Assembly: GCA_018268465.1 (NCBI GenBank) | Contig: JAFDWN010000007.1 | Location: forward strand, 37,674-101,673 | Length of the DNA stretch: 64,000 bases | Direction: 5' to 3' | Source: Actinomycetota bacterium | GTDB lineage: Bacteria > Actinomycetota > Actinomycetes > Mycobacteriales > Mycobacteriaceae | In this document: positions 54,610 to 64,000 of the stretch, piece by piece | Position numbering within the stretch: the stretch's first letter is position 1 | Layout: every line of letters starts with the position of its first letter | Program-made: the position numbers and the translations under genes | Notes under the pieces: generated by a model | The model's input: the letters and a program-made list of their open reading frames with translations, nothing else | Told to the model about the DNA's origin: nothing | Database searches by the model: none

Positions 54610-55616
54610 ACCGCCGAGTGGCCGGCCGGGACGCGCTCCCCCGCGCGCGTCGGCTGCGGCGGTGACCCGTCCCCGAACGGCCGACCACCGAGCGCTTCGC
54701 GCCCGTGCGGGGTGAGCCAGTTGCCCAGCTCCGGTCCCCTGGGCACGATCGTGGTCGGATTGATGTCGGCGTGCACGATGTAGTAGTGCTGCTTGATCTG
54801 CACGAAGTCGACGGTGTCGCCGAATCCCGGGGTCTGGAACAGGTCACGCGCGTACGCCCACAGCACCGGCATCTCGTCGAGCTTGGCGCGGTTGCATTTG
54901 AAGTGCCCGTGGTAGACGGGGTCGAATCGGGCCAGTGTGGTGAACAGCCGCACGTCGGCTTCGGTGATGGTGTCGCCGACCAGGTAACGCTGGGTGGCCA
55001 GCCGTTCGCCGACCCAGTCCAGCGCGGTGAACAACCTGTCGTAGGCGGCATCGTAGGCGCTCTGGGAGCCGGCGAAACCGCATCGGTAGACGCCGTTGTT
55101 GATTTCGGTGTAGATGCGGCGGGCGACCTCGTCGATCTCGCCACGCAGCGGTTCGGGATAGAGCTGCGGGGCGCCGTCGCGGTGGTATTCGGTCCACTCG
55201 GTGGACAGATCCAGTGTCATCTGGGCGAAGTCGTTGGTGACCACCTGCCCGGTCGGGACGTCCACGATGGCGGGAACGGTGATGCCCTTCGGATAGTCCG
55301 GGACGCGGGCGAAGTAGGCGTCTCGCAGACGCGGGATCTGCAGCACCGGGTCGACGCCGCCGGGATCGAGGTCGAAGGTCCAGCTGCGCTCGTCGTGGGT
55401 GGGTCCGCAGAACCCGATCGACAGCGCATCCTCCAGCCCGAGCAGCCGCCGCACGATGATCGCGCGATTGGCCCACGGGCATGCCCGGGCCACGATCAGG
55501 CGGTAGCGCCCCGGCTCGACGGGATAGTCGCCGTGTTCCGGCGCGCGCGTGATGCGGGTGGTGATGTAGTTGGTGTCGCGGTTGAATTCGCCTCCGCTGG
55601 CGACATAGGCAGCCAC
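54606..55616 (-). CDS. Glutathionyl-hydroquinone reductase-like (Xi-class GST) protein
   Basis: A 336-residue protein of the YqjG/ECM4 family. The thioredoxin-like part has ARACPWANR (catalytic Cys about 46), followed by FCGPTHDERSWTFD and YPKGITVPAIVDVPTGQVVTNDF. The C-terminal helical part has GVYRCGFAGSQSAYD and NPTTIVPRGPELGNW. These enzymes reduce glutathionyl-quinones using glutathione. Mycobacteria make mycothiol instead of glutathione, so the thiol partner is probably different. Its stop overlaps the stop of the neighbouring gene. Confidence 0.88.
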   Translation of the reverse strand: MAAYVASGGEFNRDTNYITTRITRAPEHGDYPVEPGRYRLIVARACPWANRAIIVRRLLGLEDALSIGFCGPTHDERSWTFDLDPGGVDPVLQIPRLRDAYFARVPDYPKGITVPAIVDVPTGQVVTNDFAQMTLDLSTEWTEYHRDGAPQLYPEPLRGEIDEVARRIYTEINNGVYRCGFAGSQSAYDAAYDRLFTALDWVGERLATQRYLVGDTITEADVRLFTTLARFDPVYHGHFKCNRAKLDEMPVLWAYARDLFQTPGFGDTVDFVQIKQHYYIVHADINPTTIVPRGPELGNWLTPHGREALGGRPFGDGSPPQPTRAGERVPAGHSAV

Positions 55617-55706
55617 GACAACAGCATGCCCGTTCCCGCCGAATGTGTGATCACTGCGCGAAAATCCGATACATCGCGCAGAGGCCGGGACGCTCGGCGG
55701 GGGCGG

Positions 55707-56117
55707 TCAGGCGTCGAGTTCGCGTGCGACGGCGCGGACCACCTCGGAGACCCGCCGGGCCACCTTGCGGTCGGGGTAGCGGCCCTTGCGCAGCTCGGGC
55801 TGCACCGCACCTTCCAGCAGCGTGATCATGTCCTCGACCATGCCGTGCAACTCGTCGGGGGTGTGCCGGTGTTCAGGCGCGGCGGCCTCGCGGCGGGTCT
55901 TGCTCAGGCTCGGCGGCGGGTCGATCAGTTTGAGGCTCAGCGCCTGCGGGCCGCGACGACCGGCGGCCACCCCGAACTCCACCCGCTGGCCCGCCTTGAG
56001 ACCCTCGACCCCGGCAGGCAACGCCGACGACCGGACGTAGACGTCCTCGCCGTCCTCCTGGGACAGAAAACCGAAGCCCTTTTCCGCGTCGTACCACTTA
56101 ACCCTGCCGGTCGGCAC
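55707..56117 (-). CDS. cspB: Cold-shock protein CspB with C-terminal extension
   Basis: A 136-residue protein. The cold-shock domain is at residues 1-67 ([30 protein letters not shown]), with RNP1 KGFGFL and RNP2 DVYVRS. A 65-residue helical extension follows ([49 protein letters not shown]), found also in M. tuberculosis CspB (Rv0871, 135). Cold-shock proteins bind single-stranded RNA or DNA. Start GTG 56117. It is divergent from the YccF gene across 200 bases, and is followed at 90 bases by the reductase-like gene. Confidence 0.95.
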   Translation of the reverse strand: MPTGRVKWYDAEKGFGFLSQEDGEDVYVRSSALPAGVEGLKAGQRVEFGVAAGRRGPQALSLKLIDPPPSLSKTRREAAAPEHRHTPDELHGMVEDMITLLEGAVQPELRKGRYPDRKVARRVSEVVRAVARELDA

Positions 56118-56317
56118 TGGTCCTCACCTGCTCGTCTCGAAACTCAAATGTATGGAACATAAGGAAAGCGTCCCGCTCGCCGCAGGACGCGATGGGGCCG
56201 ATCCTACTCGGGCCACGGCGCCGGCCGACACCTGCATTACCCCCGCTCACCGGTTGCCTCACCCGCACCCGACGAACTGTGTATGCAATGTACTCTTGAG
56301 TTTCCACTGGAGGAGAG

Positions 56318-56722
56318 ATGCGCCTGATCCTGAACATCATCTGGCTGATCTTCGGTGGCCTCTGGCTGGCACTCGGCTATCTACTGGCCTCGGCGATCTG
56401 CTTCATCCTGATCGTCACGATCCCGTTCGGCTTCGCCGCGTTCCGGATCGCGTCCTATGCGTTGTGGCCGTTCGGCCGCACCATCGTCGCCAAACCCGGA
56501 CCGCGCCCCGGCGCGCTGATCGGCAACGTGATCTGGGTGCTGTTGTTCGGCATCTGGTTGGCCATCGGCCATCTGGTCAGCGCGATCGCCATGGCCATCA
56601 CCATCATCGGCATCCCGCTGGCGCTGGCGGACCTCAAGATGATCCCGGTGTCACTGATGCCGTTGGGCAAGGACATCGTCCCGGTGGACGACGCCAGGGG
56701 CGCTCCGCAGGTGCCCGCATGA
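56318..56722 (+). CDS. YccF family inner membrane protein (Rv0870c-type)
   Basis: A 134-residue membrane protein with the two-fold YccF domain: residues 1-52 (LNIIWLIFGGLWLALGYLLASAICF, IPFGFAAFRIASYALWPFGR) and about 65-118 repeating the same pattern (GNVIWVLLFGIWLAIGHLVSAIAMAITIIGIPLALADLKM). A GGAGGAG ribosome site lies directly before the ATG 56318. YccF proteins are small and poorly understood. It is 58 bases upstream of moaA and may head that operon. It is divergent from cspB. Confidence 0.9.
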   Translation: MRLILNIIWLIFGGLWLALGYLLASAICFILIVTIPFGFAAFRIASYALWPFGRTIVAKPGPRPGALIGNVIWVLLFGIWLAIGHLVSAIAMAITIIGIPLALADLKMIPVSLMPLGKDIVPVDDARGAPQVPA

Positions 56723-56780
56723 TCGACGCACGCACACACCGGGGCGCACCGCCGGCCCGCAGGCCGGGGGGAGCGACGAC

Positions 56781-57851
56781 ATGACCGTCACCGCACTGGG
56801 ATTGCCGACGGTCCAGCGTCCGCTCGGCCCGCAGGCCGACGCCCCGCGGGACGGTCCGCTCGTCGACACGTTCGGACGGATCGCCACCGATCTACGGGTG
56901 TCGCTCACCGACCGCTGCAACCTGCGCTGCACGTACTGCATGCCCGCCGAAGGGCTGAACTGGCTGCCGTCCCAGCAGCTGCTGAGCCCCGACGAACTGG
57001 CGCGGCTGATGAGCATCGCCGTGACCCGGCTCGGGATCACCAGCATCCGGTTCACCGGCGGCGAGCCGCTGGTGGTCCGCCACCTTGAGGATGTGGTGGC
57101 CGCGGCGGCCGGGCTGCTGCCCCGGCCGGAGATCGCACTGACCACCAACGGGATCGGGCTGGCCCGCCGGGCCGGGGCGCTCAAGCACGCCGGCCTGGAC
57201 CGGGTGAACGTGTCGCTGGACAGCGTGGATGCCGCACGCTTCGCCCGCATCACGCGCCGGGACCGGCTGGCGGACGTGCTGGCCGGGCTCTCCGCCGCGC
57301 ACGAGGCGGGCCTGGCCCCCGTGAAGGTCAACGCCGTGCTCGACGCGGTCACCGGCCGCGAGGACGCCGTATCGTTGCTGCGCTTCTGCCTGGACCACGG
57401 CTACCAGCTGCGGATCATCGAGCAGATGCCCCTCGACGCCGACCACCAGTGGGACCGTGACAGGGCGCTCGGGGCCGACGACGTGCTGGCCACGTTGCGG
57501 CGCCATTTCGATCTGCAACCCGACCCCGCACCGCGCGGGTCCGCGCCCGCGCAGCTGTGGCGGGTGCACGGCCCGTCTGGCGCCATGGGCAGCGTCGGCA
57601 TCATCGCGTCGGTGTCGCACGCGTTCTGCGCCGCCTGTGACCGCACCCGCCTGACCGCCGACGGTCAGATCCGCAACTGCCTGTTCGCGCGCGAGGAGAC
57701 CGACCTGCGCGGGCTCATGCGCGACGGCGCCGACGACGCCGCCCTGGAGGCCGCGTGGCGCGCGGCGATGTGGTCCAAGGCCGCCGGGCACGGCATCAAC
57801 GACCCCGATTTCGTGCAGCCGGACCGGCCGATGAGCGCGATCGGGGGCTGA
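56781..57851 (+). CDS. moaA: GTP 3',8-cyclase MoaA
   Basis: A 356-residue radical SAM enzyme that converts GTP to the first intermediate of molybdopterin synthesis. The N-terminal cluster is DRCNLRCTYCMP (C-x3-C-x2-C, about 46-56), and RFTGGEPLV is the SAM region. The C-terminal cluster is FCAACDRTRLTADGQIRNCLF (C-x2-C-x13-C, about 281-298). The ending SAIGG is the known terminal GG finger. It is followed by moaD one base on, and shares the region with moaE, mog and moaC across rpfA. Confidence 0.96.
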   Translation: MTVTALGLPTVQRPLGPQADAPRDGPLVDTFGRIATDLRVSLTDRCNLRCTYCMPAEGLNWLPSQQLLSPDELARLMSIAVTRLGITSIRFTGGEPLVVRHLEDVVAAAAGLLPRPEIALTTNGIGLARRAGALKHAGLDRVNVSLDSVDAARFARITRRDRLADVLAGLSAAHEAGLAPVKVNAVLDAVTGREDAVSLLRFCLDHGYQLRIIEQMPLDADHQWDRDRALGADDVLATLRRHFDLQPDPAPRGSAPAQLWRVHGPSGAMGSVGIIASVSHAFCAACDRTRLTADGQIRNCLFAREETDLRGLMRDGADDAALEAAWRAAMWSKAAGHGINDPDFVQPDRPMSAIGG

Positions 57852-57852
57852 G

Positions 57853-58152
57853 ATGTCGGTGTCGTGGCATTCCGCCGAGGCCGCCCCGGTCGATGGGGTT
57901 CCCGCGGTGCTGACGGTGCGGTATTTCGCGGCGGCCCGGGCCGCCGCGGGTGCCGAGACGGCGTTGCTGCGTGTGGCGCCGGGAACGACGGTCGCGACCC
58001 TGATCGACCGCTTGGGCCACGGTAACGACGACCTCGCGCGGGTATTGCGCCGATGCTCGTTCCTCTGCGACGGGGTCGCGGTGCGCGATCGCGCGATGCG
58101 GCTGGAATCGCGGCACGAGATCGACGTGTTACCCCCTTTTGCCGGCGGCTGA
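57853..58152 (+). CDS. moaD: Molybdopterin synthase sulfur carrier subunit MoaD
   Basis: A 99-residue ubiquitin-like sulfur carrier ending in the required GG (PPFAGG). It forms a thiocarboxylate there and passes sulfur to precursor Z together with MoaE. Core: VLTVRYFAAARAAAGAETALLRVAPGTTVATLIDRLG. The first 15 residues extend past typical MoaD, as in MoaD2. ATG 57853 follows the moaA stop by one base. An intrinsic terminator follows at 58231. Its partner moaE lies beyond rpfA on the other strand. Confidence 0.93.
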   Translation: MSVSWHSAEAAPVDGVPAVLTVRYFAAARAAAGAETALLRVAPGTTVATLIDRLGHGNDDLARVLRRCSFLCDGVAVRDRAMRLESRHEIDVLPPFAGG

Positions 58153-58230
58153 CCGTGATTTGCATCACATAACGAAATGGTCACGAGCTGGCTACAGACT
58201 GGTGGAGTTGGCCGTCATCCTGGGGCAACG

Positions 58231-58250
58231 ACGCAGGTTCCTGCGTTTTT
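58231..58250 (+). terminator. Intrinsic terminator after moaD
   Basis: ACGCAGG (58231-58237) and CCTGCGT (58240-58246) form a 7-base stem with a TT loop, followed by TTTT. This is a textbook hairpin plus T-run, which is scarce in mycobacteria. It ends the moaA-moaD transcript 80 bases past the stop and separates it from rpfA. Confidence 0.75.
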
Positions 58251-58369
58251 AGAGATCTATTAGTATTTGCCGCCGGCGGAAACGCCGAGACAGCCAAAAG
58301 GTGACGGGAATAAGTCGACCCGTTACGGTTCTGTCCCAGGCCAATCGACCCTAATCGGTTGGCCCGCCG

Positions 58370-59861
<1,492 letters not shown>

Positions 59862-59873
59862 CGCGATCGGCCG

Positions 59874-60308
59874 TCAGGCCGATCCGACCCACTCTTCGGA
59901 GCCGTCGGCGAAGAACTGGTGTTTCCATACCGGTAGCCGATCCTTGACGGTGTCGACGAGCCGGGCGCAGGTTTCGAACGCCGCCCTGCGATGGTCCGCT
60001 GCCACAGCCGCCACCAGGGCGGCGTCGCCTATCTGTAGGGTGCCCACCCGGTGGCTGACCGCGATCGCGCGGACTCCCTCGGCGTCCTTGGCGATCTCGG
60101 CGGCGACGTCTTCGAGGGTCTGCTGCGCGGTGGGGTGCGCGGAGTACTCCAGGCGGGTGACCGTGCGCCCGCCGTCGTGGTCCCGTACGACACCGGCGAA
60201 TCCGACCACCGCCCCGGCGGCCTCGTGAGCGACCAGCGCCTCGTACTCGGCGAGCTCGATGGTGTGCTCGGTCAACTGGACGCGCAGAACCTCGGCGCTC
60301 ATCGACAC
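59874..60308 (-). CDS. moaE: Molybdopterin synthase catalytic subunit MoaE
   Basis: A 144-residue subunit that transfers sulfur from MoaD to cyclic pyranopterin. Motifs: [39 protein letters not shown] (about 30-68), [26 protein letters not shown], and the late [16 protein letters not shown] region with the catalytic Lys. Start GTG 60308, or ATG 60302. Mog lies 40 bases upstream and moaC before it, all on the minus strand. It converges on rpfA, 12 bases apart. Confidence 0.94.
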   Translation of the reverse strand: MSMSAEVLRVQLTEHTIELAEYEALVAHEAAGAVVGFAGVVRDHDGGRTVTRLEYSAHPTAQQTLEDVAAEIAKDAEGVRAIAVSHRVGTLQIGDAALVAAVAADHRRAAFETCARLVDTVKDRLPVWKHQFFADGSEEWVGSA

Positions 60309-60348
60309 TCTTTTCTCTCCGTCGTACGGGCACTCGGCGCCCGCACGC

Positions 60349-60843
60349 TCAACGGTTGTGGTCGGCGCCCCGCAACTGGTCCAGCGCGTGCTCGAGCACC
60401 TCGTCGAGCACGCTCAGGCCGTCCTTGACCCCGCCGGGTGAGCCCGGCAGGTTGACGACCAGGGTGCGGTTGGCGACGCCGCACACTCCCCGCGACAGCA
60501 CCGATGTCGGCACCTTGGGCAGACCGGCGCGGCGAATGGCCTCGGCAAGGCCGGGCAGTTGGTAGTCCAGCACCGCCGCGGTGGCCTGCGGCGTGGCATC
60601 GGTGGGCGAGATCCCGGTGCCGCCGGAGGTGATGATGACGTCGGGCTCGGCCGCGACCGCACGCCGGAGCACCGCGGCGACGGGATCACCGTCCGGCACC
60701 ACCTCCGCGGCGGCCGTCGTGATGCCACGCGAACGCAGCCAGTCGACGATGATCGGCCCGCAGCGGTCCTCGTAGACACCAGCGGAGGCACGGGTGGACG
60801 CGATGATCACCACGGCGGTCCGGTCGGGCGCGGCGTCAGTCAC
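60349..60843 (-). CDS. mog: Molybdopterin adenylyltransferase (MoaB/Mog family)
   Basis: A 164-residue MogA/MoaB-like protein activating molybdopterin with ATP before molybdate insertion. The signature [16 protein letters not shown] is at about 87-102, and the N-terminal strand [22 protein letters not shown] is typical. The start overlaps the end of moaC by 8 bases, so it is translationally coupled. Corresponds to Rv0865. Part of the operon: small gene, moaC, mog, moaE. Confidence 0.94.
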   Translation of the reverse strand: MTDAAPDRTAVVIIASTRASAGVYEDRCGPIIVDWLRSRGITTAAAEVVPDGDPVAAVLRRAVAAEPDVIITSGGTGISPTDATPQATAAVLDYQLPGLAEAIRRAGLPKVPTSVLSRGVCGVANRTLVVNLPGSPGGVKDGLSVLDEVLEHALDQLRGADHNR

Positions 60844-61324
60844 GGGTCCAGACGCCGGTCTTGCCGCCCTCCTTGCGCAGCACGCGGATGTCGTCGATGC
60901 GCGCGGCCGGGTCGACGGCCTTGATCATGTCGTAGATGGTCAGCGCCGTGACGCTGACCGCGGTGAGGGCTTCCATCTCGACGCCGGTGCGGTCGGTGGT
61001 CCGCACCGTCGCGGTGATCCGGATGTCGGCCGCGCCGACGTCGAACTCCACGTCGACACCGGTCAACGCGAGTTGGTGGCACAACGGGATGAGGTCGCTG
61101 GTGCGTTTGGCCGCCATGATGCCGGCCACCCGGGCGGTGGCCAGCGCGTCACCCTTGGGCAGCCCGCCGGACGCGATGAGCGCCACGACGTCGGCCGTGG
61201 TGAAGAGCATGCCCGCCGCGGTGGCGACGCGCCGGGTGGCGTCCTTGGCCGTGACGTCGACCATGTGCGCCGCCCCGGACTCGTCGAGATGCGAGAGCCC
61301 GCCTGCGTGCGTCGTTCCGGACAC
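60836..61324 (-). CDS. moaC: Cyclic pyranopterin monophosphate synthase MoaC
   Basis: A 162-residue enzyme converting the MoaA product to cyclic pyranopterin. Landmarks: AAHMVDVTAKDATRRVATA at the start, LIPLCHQLALTGVDVEF and TGVEMEALTAVSVTALTIYDMIKAVD, the well-known active core. GTG 61324 follows the stop of the preceding small gene directly (TAGGTG, no gap). It overlaps mog by 8 bases. The product of moaA on the plus strand feeds it. Confidence 0.95.
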   Translation of the reverse strand: MSGTTHAGGLSHLDESGAAHMVDVTAKDATRRVATAAGMLFTTADVVALIASGGLPKGDALATARVAGIMAAKRTSDLIPLCHQLALTGVDVEFDVGAADIRITATVRTTDRTGVEMEALTAVSVTALTIYDMIKAVDPAARIDDIRVLRKEGGKTGVWTRD

Positions 61325-61510
61325 CTAACGGTTGATGACGGTGACCGGATGGGTGTAGGGCAGATCTTCGGCCGGCAGCGGGAACGTCAGCTCGCCGAAC
61401 GGTGACAGCGCACCGGTGCGGTCGGCGACCAGCTCGCTGACGGCGTGATCGTCCTCGCCGTGCATCGTCGGCCAGCCGGGATCCACATAGTTGTTCTTGT
61501 TGTCAGCCAC
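61325..61510 (-). CDS. Small protein before moaC (Rv0863-type), unknown
   Basis: A 61-residue soluble protein from GTG 61510, rich in Pro, Asp and His ([20 protein letters not shown], ending THPVTVINR). Its TAG stop abuts the moaC GTG with no base between, so it is translated with moaC. M. tuberculosis has a similar small gene (Rv0863, annotated longer) next to moaC2. No family or function recognised. It is divergent from the large gene starting at 61614. Confidence 0.75.
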   Translation of the reverse strand: MADNKNNYVDPGWPTMHGEDDHAVSELVADRTGALSPFGELTFPLPAEDLPYTHPVTVINR

Positions 61511-61613
61511 ACCGCCATTCTCGCAGGCGCCGCCCACTTCGGCGATACCGGCCGCGGTTGGCGGCGAACGGACCGCGAGATGAGCCCGTCCCGCTGCTTT
61601 ACGCTGGTCAGCG

Positions 61614-63932
61614 ATGATCGAAGATCCGGAGCCCGGCACCGGCGGGGGCACATCCCGCGGGCAGGGTAGGAGGACCCGGGAAGCGGCGACGCCACGCGTG
61701 CCGCTGGGCTCCTGGCTGGCCGAACTTCCCGACGCCCGGCTGATCCGGGTGCTGGAGCTGCGGCCGGACCTGGCGCAGCCGCCGCCGGGCACCATCGCGG
61801 CGCTGGCCGCCCGCGCGGCATCACGCCAATCGGTCAAGGCCGCGACCGACGAGCTGGATTTCCTCCGGCTGGCGGTCGTCGACGCGCTGCTGGTGTTGCA
61901 TGCCGAAACCACCGCGGTGCCGCTGACCAAACTGGTCGAGCTGCTCGGGGATCGCGCCGCCGAGGACACCGTCGCCGCCGCACTCGACGATCTGCGGGAC
62001 CGGGCGCTGGTGTGGGGAGATTCCGCGCTGCGGGTGGCGGCGGAGGCGGCGGCGGGACTGCCGTGGTACCCGGGCCAGGCGGTCGTCGAGGCTCCCGGGG
62101 TGTCCCCCGACGACATCCGTGCGCGGCTGGACGGGCTCGACGACGCGGCGCGCGACCTGTTGCGCCGGCTGCTCGACGGCTCCCCCGTCGGCCGCACCCG
62201 GGACGCCGCGCCGGGTACCCCGGCGGACCGGCCGGTGCAGCGGCTGCTGTCGGCGGGTCTGCTGCGTCAGGTCGACGACGAGACGGTGATTCTGCCCCGC
62301 CTCGTCGGCCAGGTGATGCGCGGGGAGGTACCCGGCCCGGTGACGCTGACCCCGCCCGACCCGGCGGTGTCCTCGACCACCGTCGCCGACGTGGACGCCG
62401 CCGCGGCGGGTGCGGCCATCGACATCCTGCGCGAAGTCGAGTTGGTGCTCGAAACTCTTTCCGCCGCACCGGTTCCCGAGCTGCGCAATGGTGGCCTCGG
62501 GGTGCGGGACGTCAAGCGGTTGACGAAGGCGACCGGGGTCGACGAGCGCAGGCTCGGCCTCATCCTGGAGCTGTCCGCGGCGGCGGGACTGATCGCGTCC
62601 GGTATGCCCGACCCGGGACCCGGAGACGGTGCGGGTCCGTACTGGGCGCCGACGGTGGCCGCCGACCGGTTCGTCGAATCCCCAACGGCGGTCCGGTGGC
62701 ATCTGCTCATGTCGACGTGGCTGGATCTGCCGGGCCGCCCGGGGCTGATCGGCAGCCGCGGCGCGGACGGGAAACCGTATGCCGCACTGTCGGATTCGCT
62801 GTACTCGACGGCCGCACCGCTGGACCGCCGGTTGCTGCTGGGGGTCATGGCGGGTCTGCCCGCCGGGTCGGGTGTCGACGCGGCCTCCGCATCGGCGGCG
62901 ATGATCTGGCAGCGGCCGCGCTGGGCGGTGCGACTTCAGCCGGATCCGGTGGGTGTCCTGCTCGAGGAGGCGCACGCGCTGGGCGCGGTCGGCCGCGGCG
63001 CGGTCGCGACACCGGCGCGGCGGCTGCTGGCGGGCAGCCCGGCCGAGGACGTGGTCGCGGCGATGACCAAGGTGCTTCCCGAGCCGATCGACCATTTCCT
63101 GCTGCAGGCCGATCTGACCGTGATCGTCCCCGGGCCGCTGCAGCGGGACCTCGCCGACCAACTCGCCGCGGTCGCCACCGTGGAATCGGCGGGTGCCGCG
63201 ATGGTCTACCGCATCAGCGAGGCGTCGATCCGGCGGGCCCTCGACACCGGCCGCACCGCAGGACAACTGCATGCGCTGTTCGCCCGGCATTCCAGGACAC
63301 CGGTGCCCCAGGGGCTGACCTATCTGGTCGACGACGTGGCACGCAGGCACGGCCAGCTGCGGGTGGGGATGGCTGCGTCGTTCGTGCGGTGCGAGGATGC
63401 GGCGCTGCTGGCACAGGCGGTGGCCGCACCTGCCACCGCACCGTTGGAGCTGCGGTTGCTGGCGCCGACGGTCGCGATATCGCAGGCGGCGATCGGCGAG
63501 GTGCTCGCGGGGCTGCGCGGCGCGGGATTCGCCCCGGCCGCCGAGGACGCATCGGGAGCCGTCGTGGACATCCGGGCCCACGGCGCCCGCGTGCCGGCCT
63601 CACCCCGGCGACGCGGTTACCGGCCCGCCGCGAGCCCGACCACGCAGACGCTGGCGGCCATCGTGGCGGTGTTGCGTAAAGTGGCCAGTGCGCCGACCGG
63701 GGCACTGCGGCTGGATCCCGCCGAAGCGATCATGCAGTTGCAGGACGCCGCGATCAACCAGACGTCGGTGGTGATCGGTTACGTGGATCCCGCGGGCGTG
63801 GCCACCCAGCGGGTGGTGGCACCGATCAACGTGCGCGGCGGGCAGCTGACGGCCTACGACCCGGCGTCGGGCCGGGTGCGGGAGTTCGCCATCCATCGCG
63901 TCACGTCCGTGGTGTCGGCCGATTCCGAATAA
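61614..63932 (+). CDS. Helicase-associated protein with WYL-like end (Rv0862c-type)
   Basis: A 772-residue protein whose counterpart in M. tuberculosis (Rv0862c, 756) lies next to the XPB-like helicase ercc3. It starts with [35 protein letters not shown], a repeat-rich winged-helix array used by XPB/Ssl2-linked proteins. Its C-terminal part (about 430-600) has [41 protein letters not shown], like the helicase C-terminal-associated domain. The end (about 715-765) is WYL-like: [31 protein letters not shown]. It probably takes part in DNA repair. A later in-frame GTG near 61700 could start it. Confidence 0.88.
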   Translation: MIEDPEPGTGGGTSRGQGRRTREAATPRVPLGSWLAELPDARLIRVLELRPDLAQPPPGTIAALAARAASRQSVKAATDELDFLRLAVVDALLVLHAETTAVPLTKLVELLGDRAAEDTVAAALDDLRDRALVWGDSALRVAAEAAAGLPWYPGQAVVEAPGVSPDDIRARLDGLDDAARDLLRRLLDGSPVGRTRDAAPGTPADRPVQRLLSAGLLRQVDDETVILPRLVGQVMRGEVPGPVTLTPPDPAVSSTTVADVDAAAAGAAIDILREVELVLETLSAAPVPELRNGGLGVRDVKRLTKATGVDERRLGLILELSAAAGLIASGMPDPGPGDGAGPYWAPTVAADRFVESPTAVRWHLLMSTWLDLPGRPGLIGSRGADGKPYAALSDSLYSTAAPLDRRLLLGVMAGLPAGSGVDAASASAAMIWQRPRWAVRLQPDPVGVLLEEAHALGAVGRGAVATPARRLLAGSPAEDVVAAMTKVLPEPIDHFLLQADLTVIVPGPLQRDLADQLAAVATVESAGAAMVYRISEASIRRALDTGRTAGQLHALFARHSRTPVPQGLTYLVDDVARRHGQLRVGMAASFVRCEDAALLAQAVAAPATAPLELRLLAPTVAISQAAIGEVLAGLRGAGFAPAAEDASGAVVDIRAHGARVPASPRRRGYRPAASPTTQTLAAIVAVLRKVASAPTGALRLDPAEAIMQLQDAAINQTSVVIGYVDPAGVATQRVVAPINVRGGQLTAYDPASGRVREFAIHRVTSVVSADSE

Positions 63933-63976
63933 TGGTGGAGTGTCCCGGGCGTGAGCCGCGGAGCACTGGAGTGCGG

Positions 63977-64000
63977 ATGACTTACAAGCGAGAAGCGGAG
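63977..64000 (+). CDS. Possible start of a further gene, cut by the window end
   Basis: An ATG at 63977 begins a frame MTYKREAE that runs off the window. It follows the large gene by 44 bases, and GTGAGCCGCGG precedes it. There are only eight codons, so identity cannot be judged; it does not match what I recall of the ercc3 start, which would lie next in M. tuberculosis. Confidence 0.3.

Overview
The window is high-GC actinobacterial chromosome and almost certainly from a mycobacterium, most likely a fast-growing Mycolicibacterium-type species. The evidence is a run of gene families in the order known from the M. tuberculosis Rv0911 to Rv0862c segment, read here in reverse: glyoxalase, toxin/antitoxin, ctpE, lipoprotein, echA6, accD3, prrAB, gltA2, citA, fprB, serC, sepH, cspB, moaA/moaD, rpfA, moaE/mog/moaC. 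Many genes start with GTG, many overlap by 4 bases, and several proteins belong to mycobacteria-restricted families. No rRNA, tRNA, insertion sequence, prophage or CRISPR array was seen.

Layout. 1-11041 is core: a partial cupin, a BKACE-type enzyme, a glyoxalase-like protein, a small secreted protein, a Rv0909/Rv0910-type toxin-antitoxin pair (the 59-residue antitoxin is easily missed), the P-type calcium ATPase ctpE coupled to a beta-lactamase-like lipoprotein, a metallo-hydrolase, echA6 and accD3. A perfect 65-base palindrome (11056-11120) closes accD3. 11129-32028 is a block of about 21 kb that separates accD3 from prrA, which are neighbours in M. tuberculosis. It holds a YhgE/Pip-type membrane protein with a degenerate ABC ATPase, an amine-uptake/copper amine oxidase locus with a divergent operator-rich region and an IclR regulator, two acyl-CoA synthetases with a LuxR regulator, and three ABC exporter half-transporters.

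32102-46342 returns to core genes with insertions: prrAB, an FKBP isomerase, DUF2630, a relic of an internally deleted FAD oxidoreductase, a MarR/MFS efflux pair with its operator, gltA2, a TetR gene with a KstR-like palindrome, an MFS gene coupled to pdxH (probable CTG start), citA coupled to a mycothiol-dependent isomerase family gene, a VOC protein, and an AurF-like diiron oxygenase next to fprB, a ferredoxin-domain reductase that could feed it electrons.

46525-64000 is core: methionine aminopeptidase, serC, sepH, an rRNA-methyltransferase-like gene with a MarR gene, small membrane proteins, a DUF3027 protein, an MFS protein, a glutathionyl-hydroquinone-reductase-like enzyme, cspB, and the molybdopterin genes moaA-moaD and moaE, mog, moaC flanking rpfA. 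rpfA is preceded by an intrinsic terminator and a c-di-AMP (ydaO-type) riboswitch. The window ends in a large helicase-associated protein gene.

No wholly new system is proved. The most promising leads are the amine locus with its 13-11-13 operator array, the YhgE/Pip plus degenerate ATPase pair, the 36-base tandem repeat inserted in an ABC ATPase, the oxidoreductase relic, and the long perfect palindrome.
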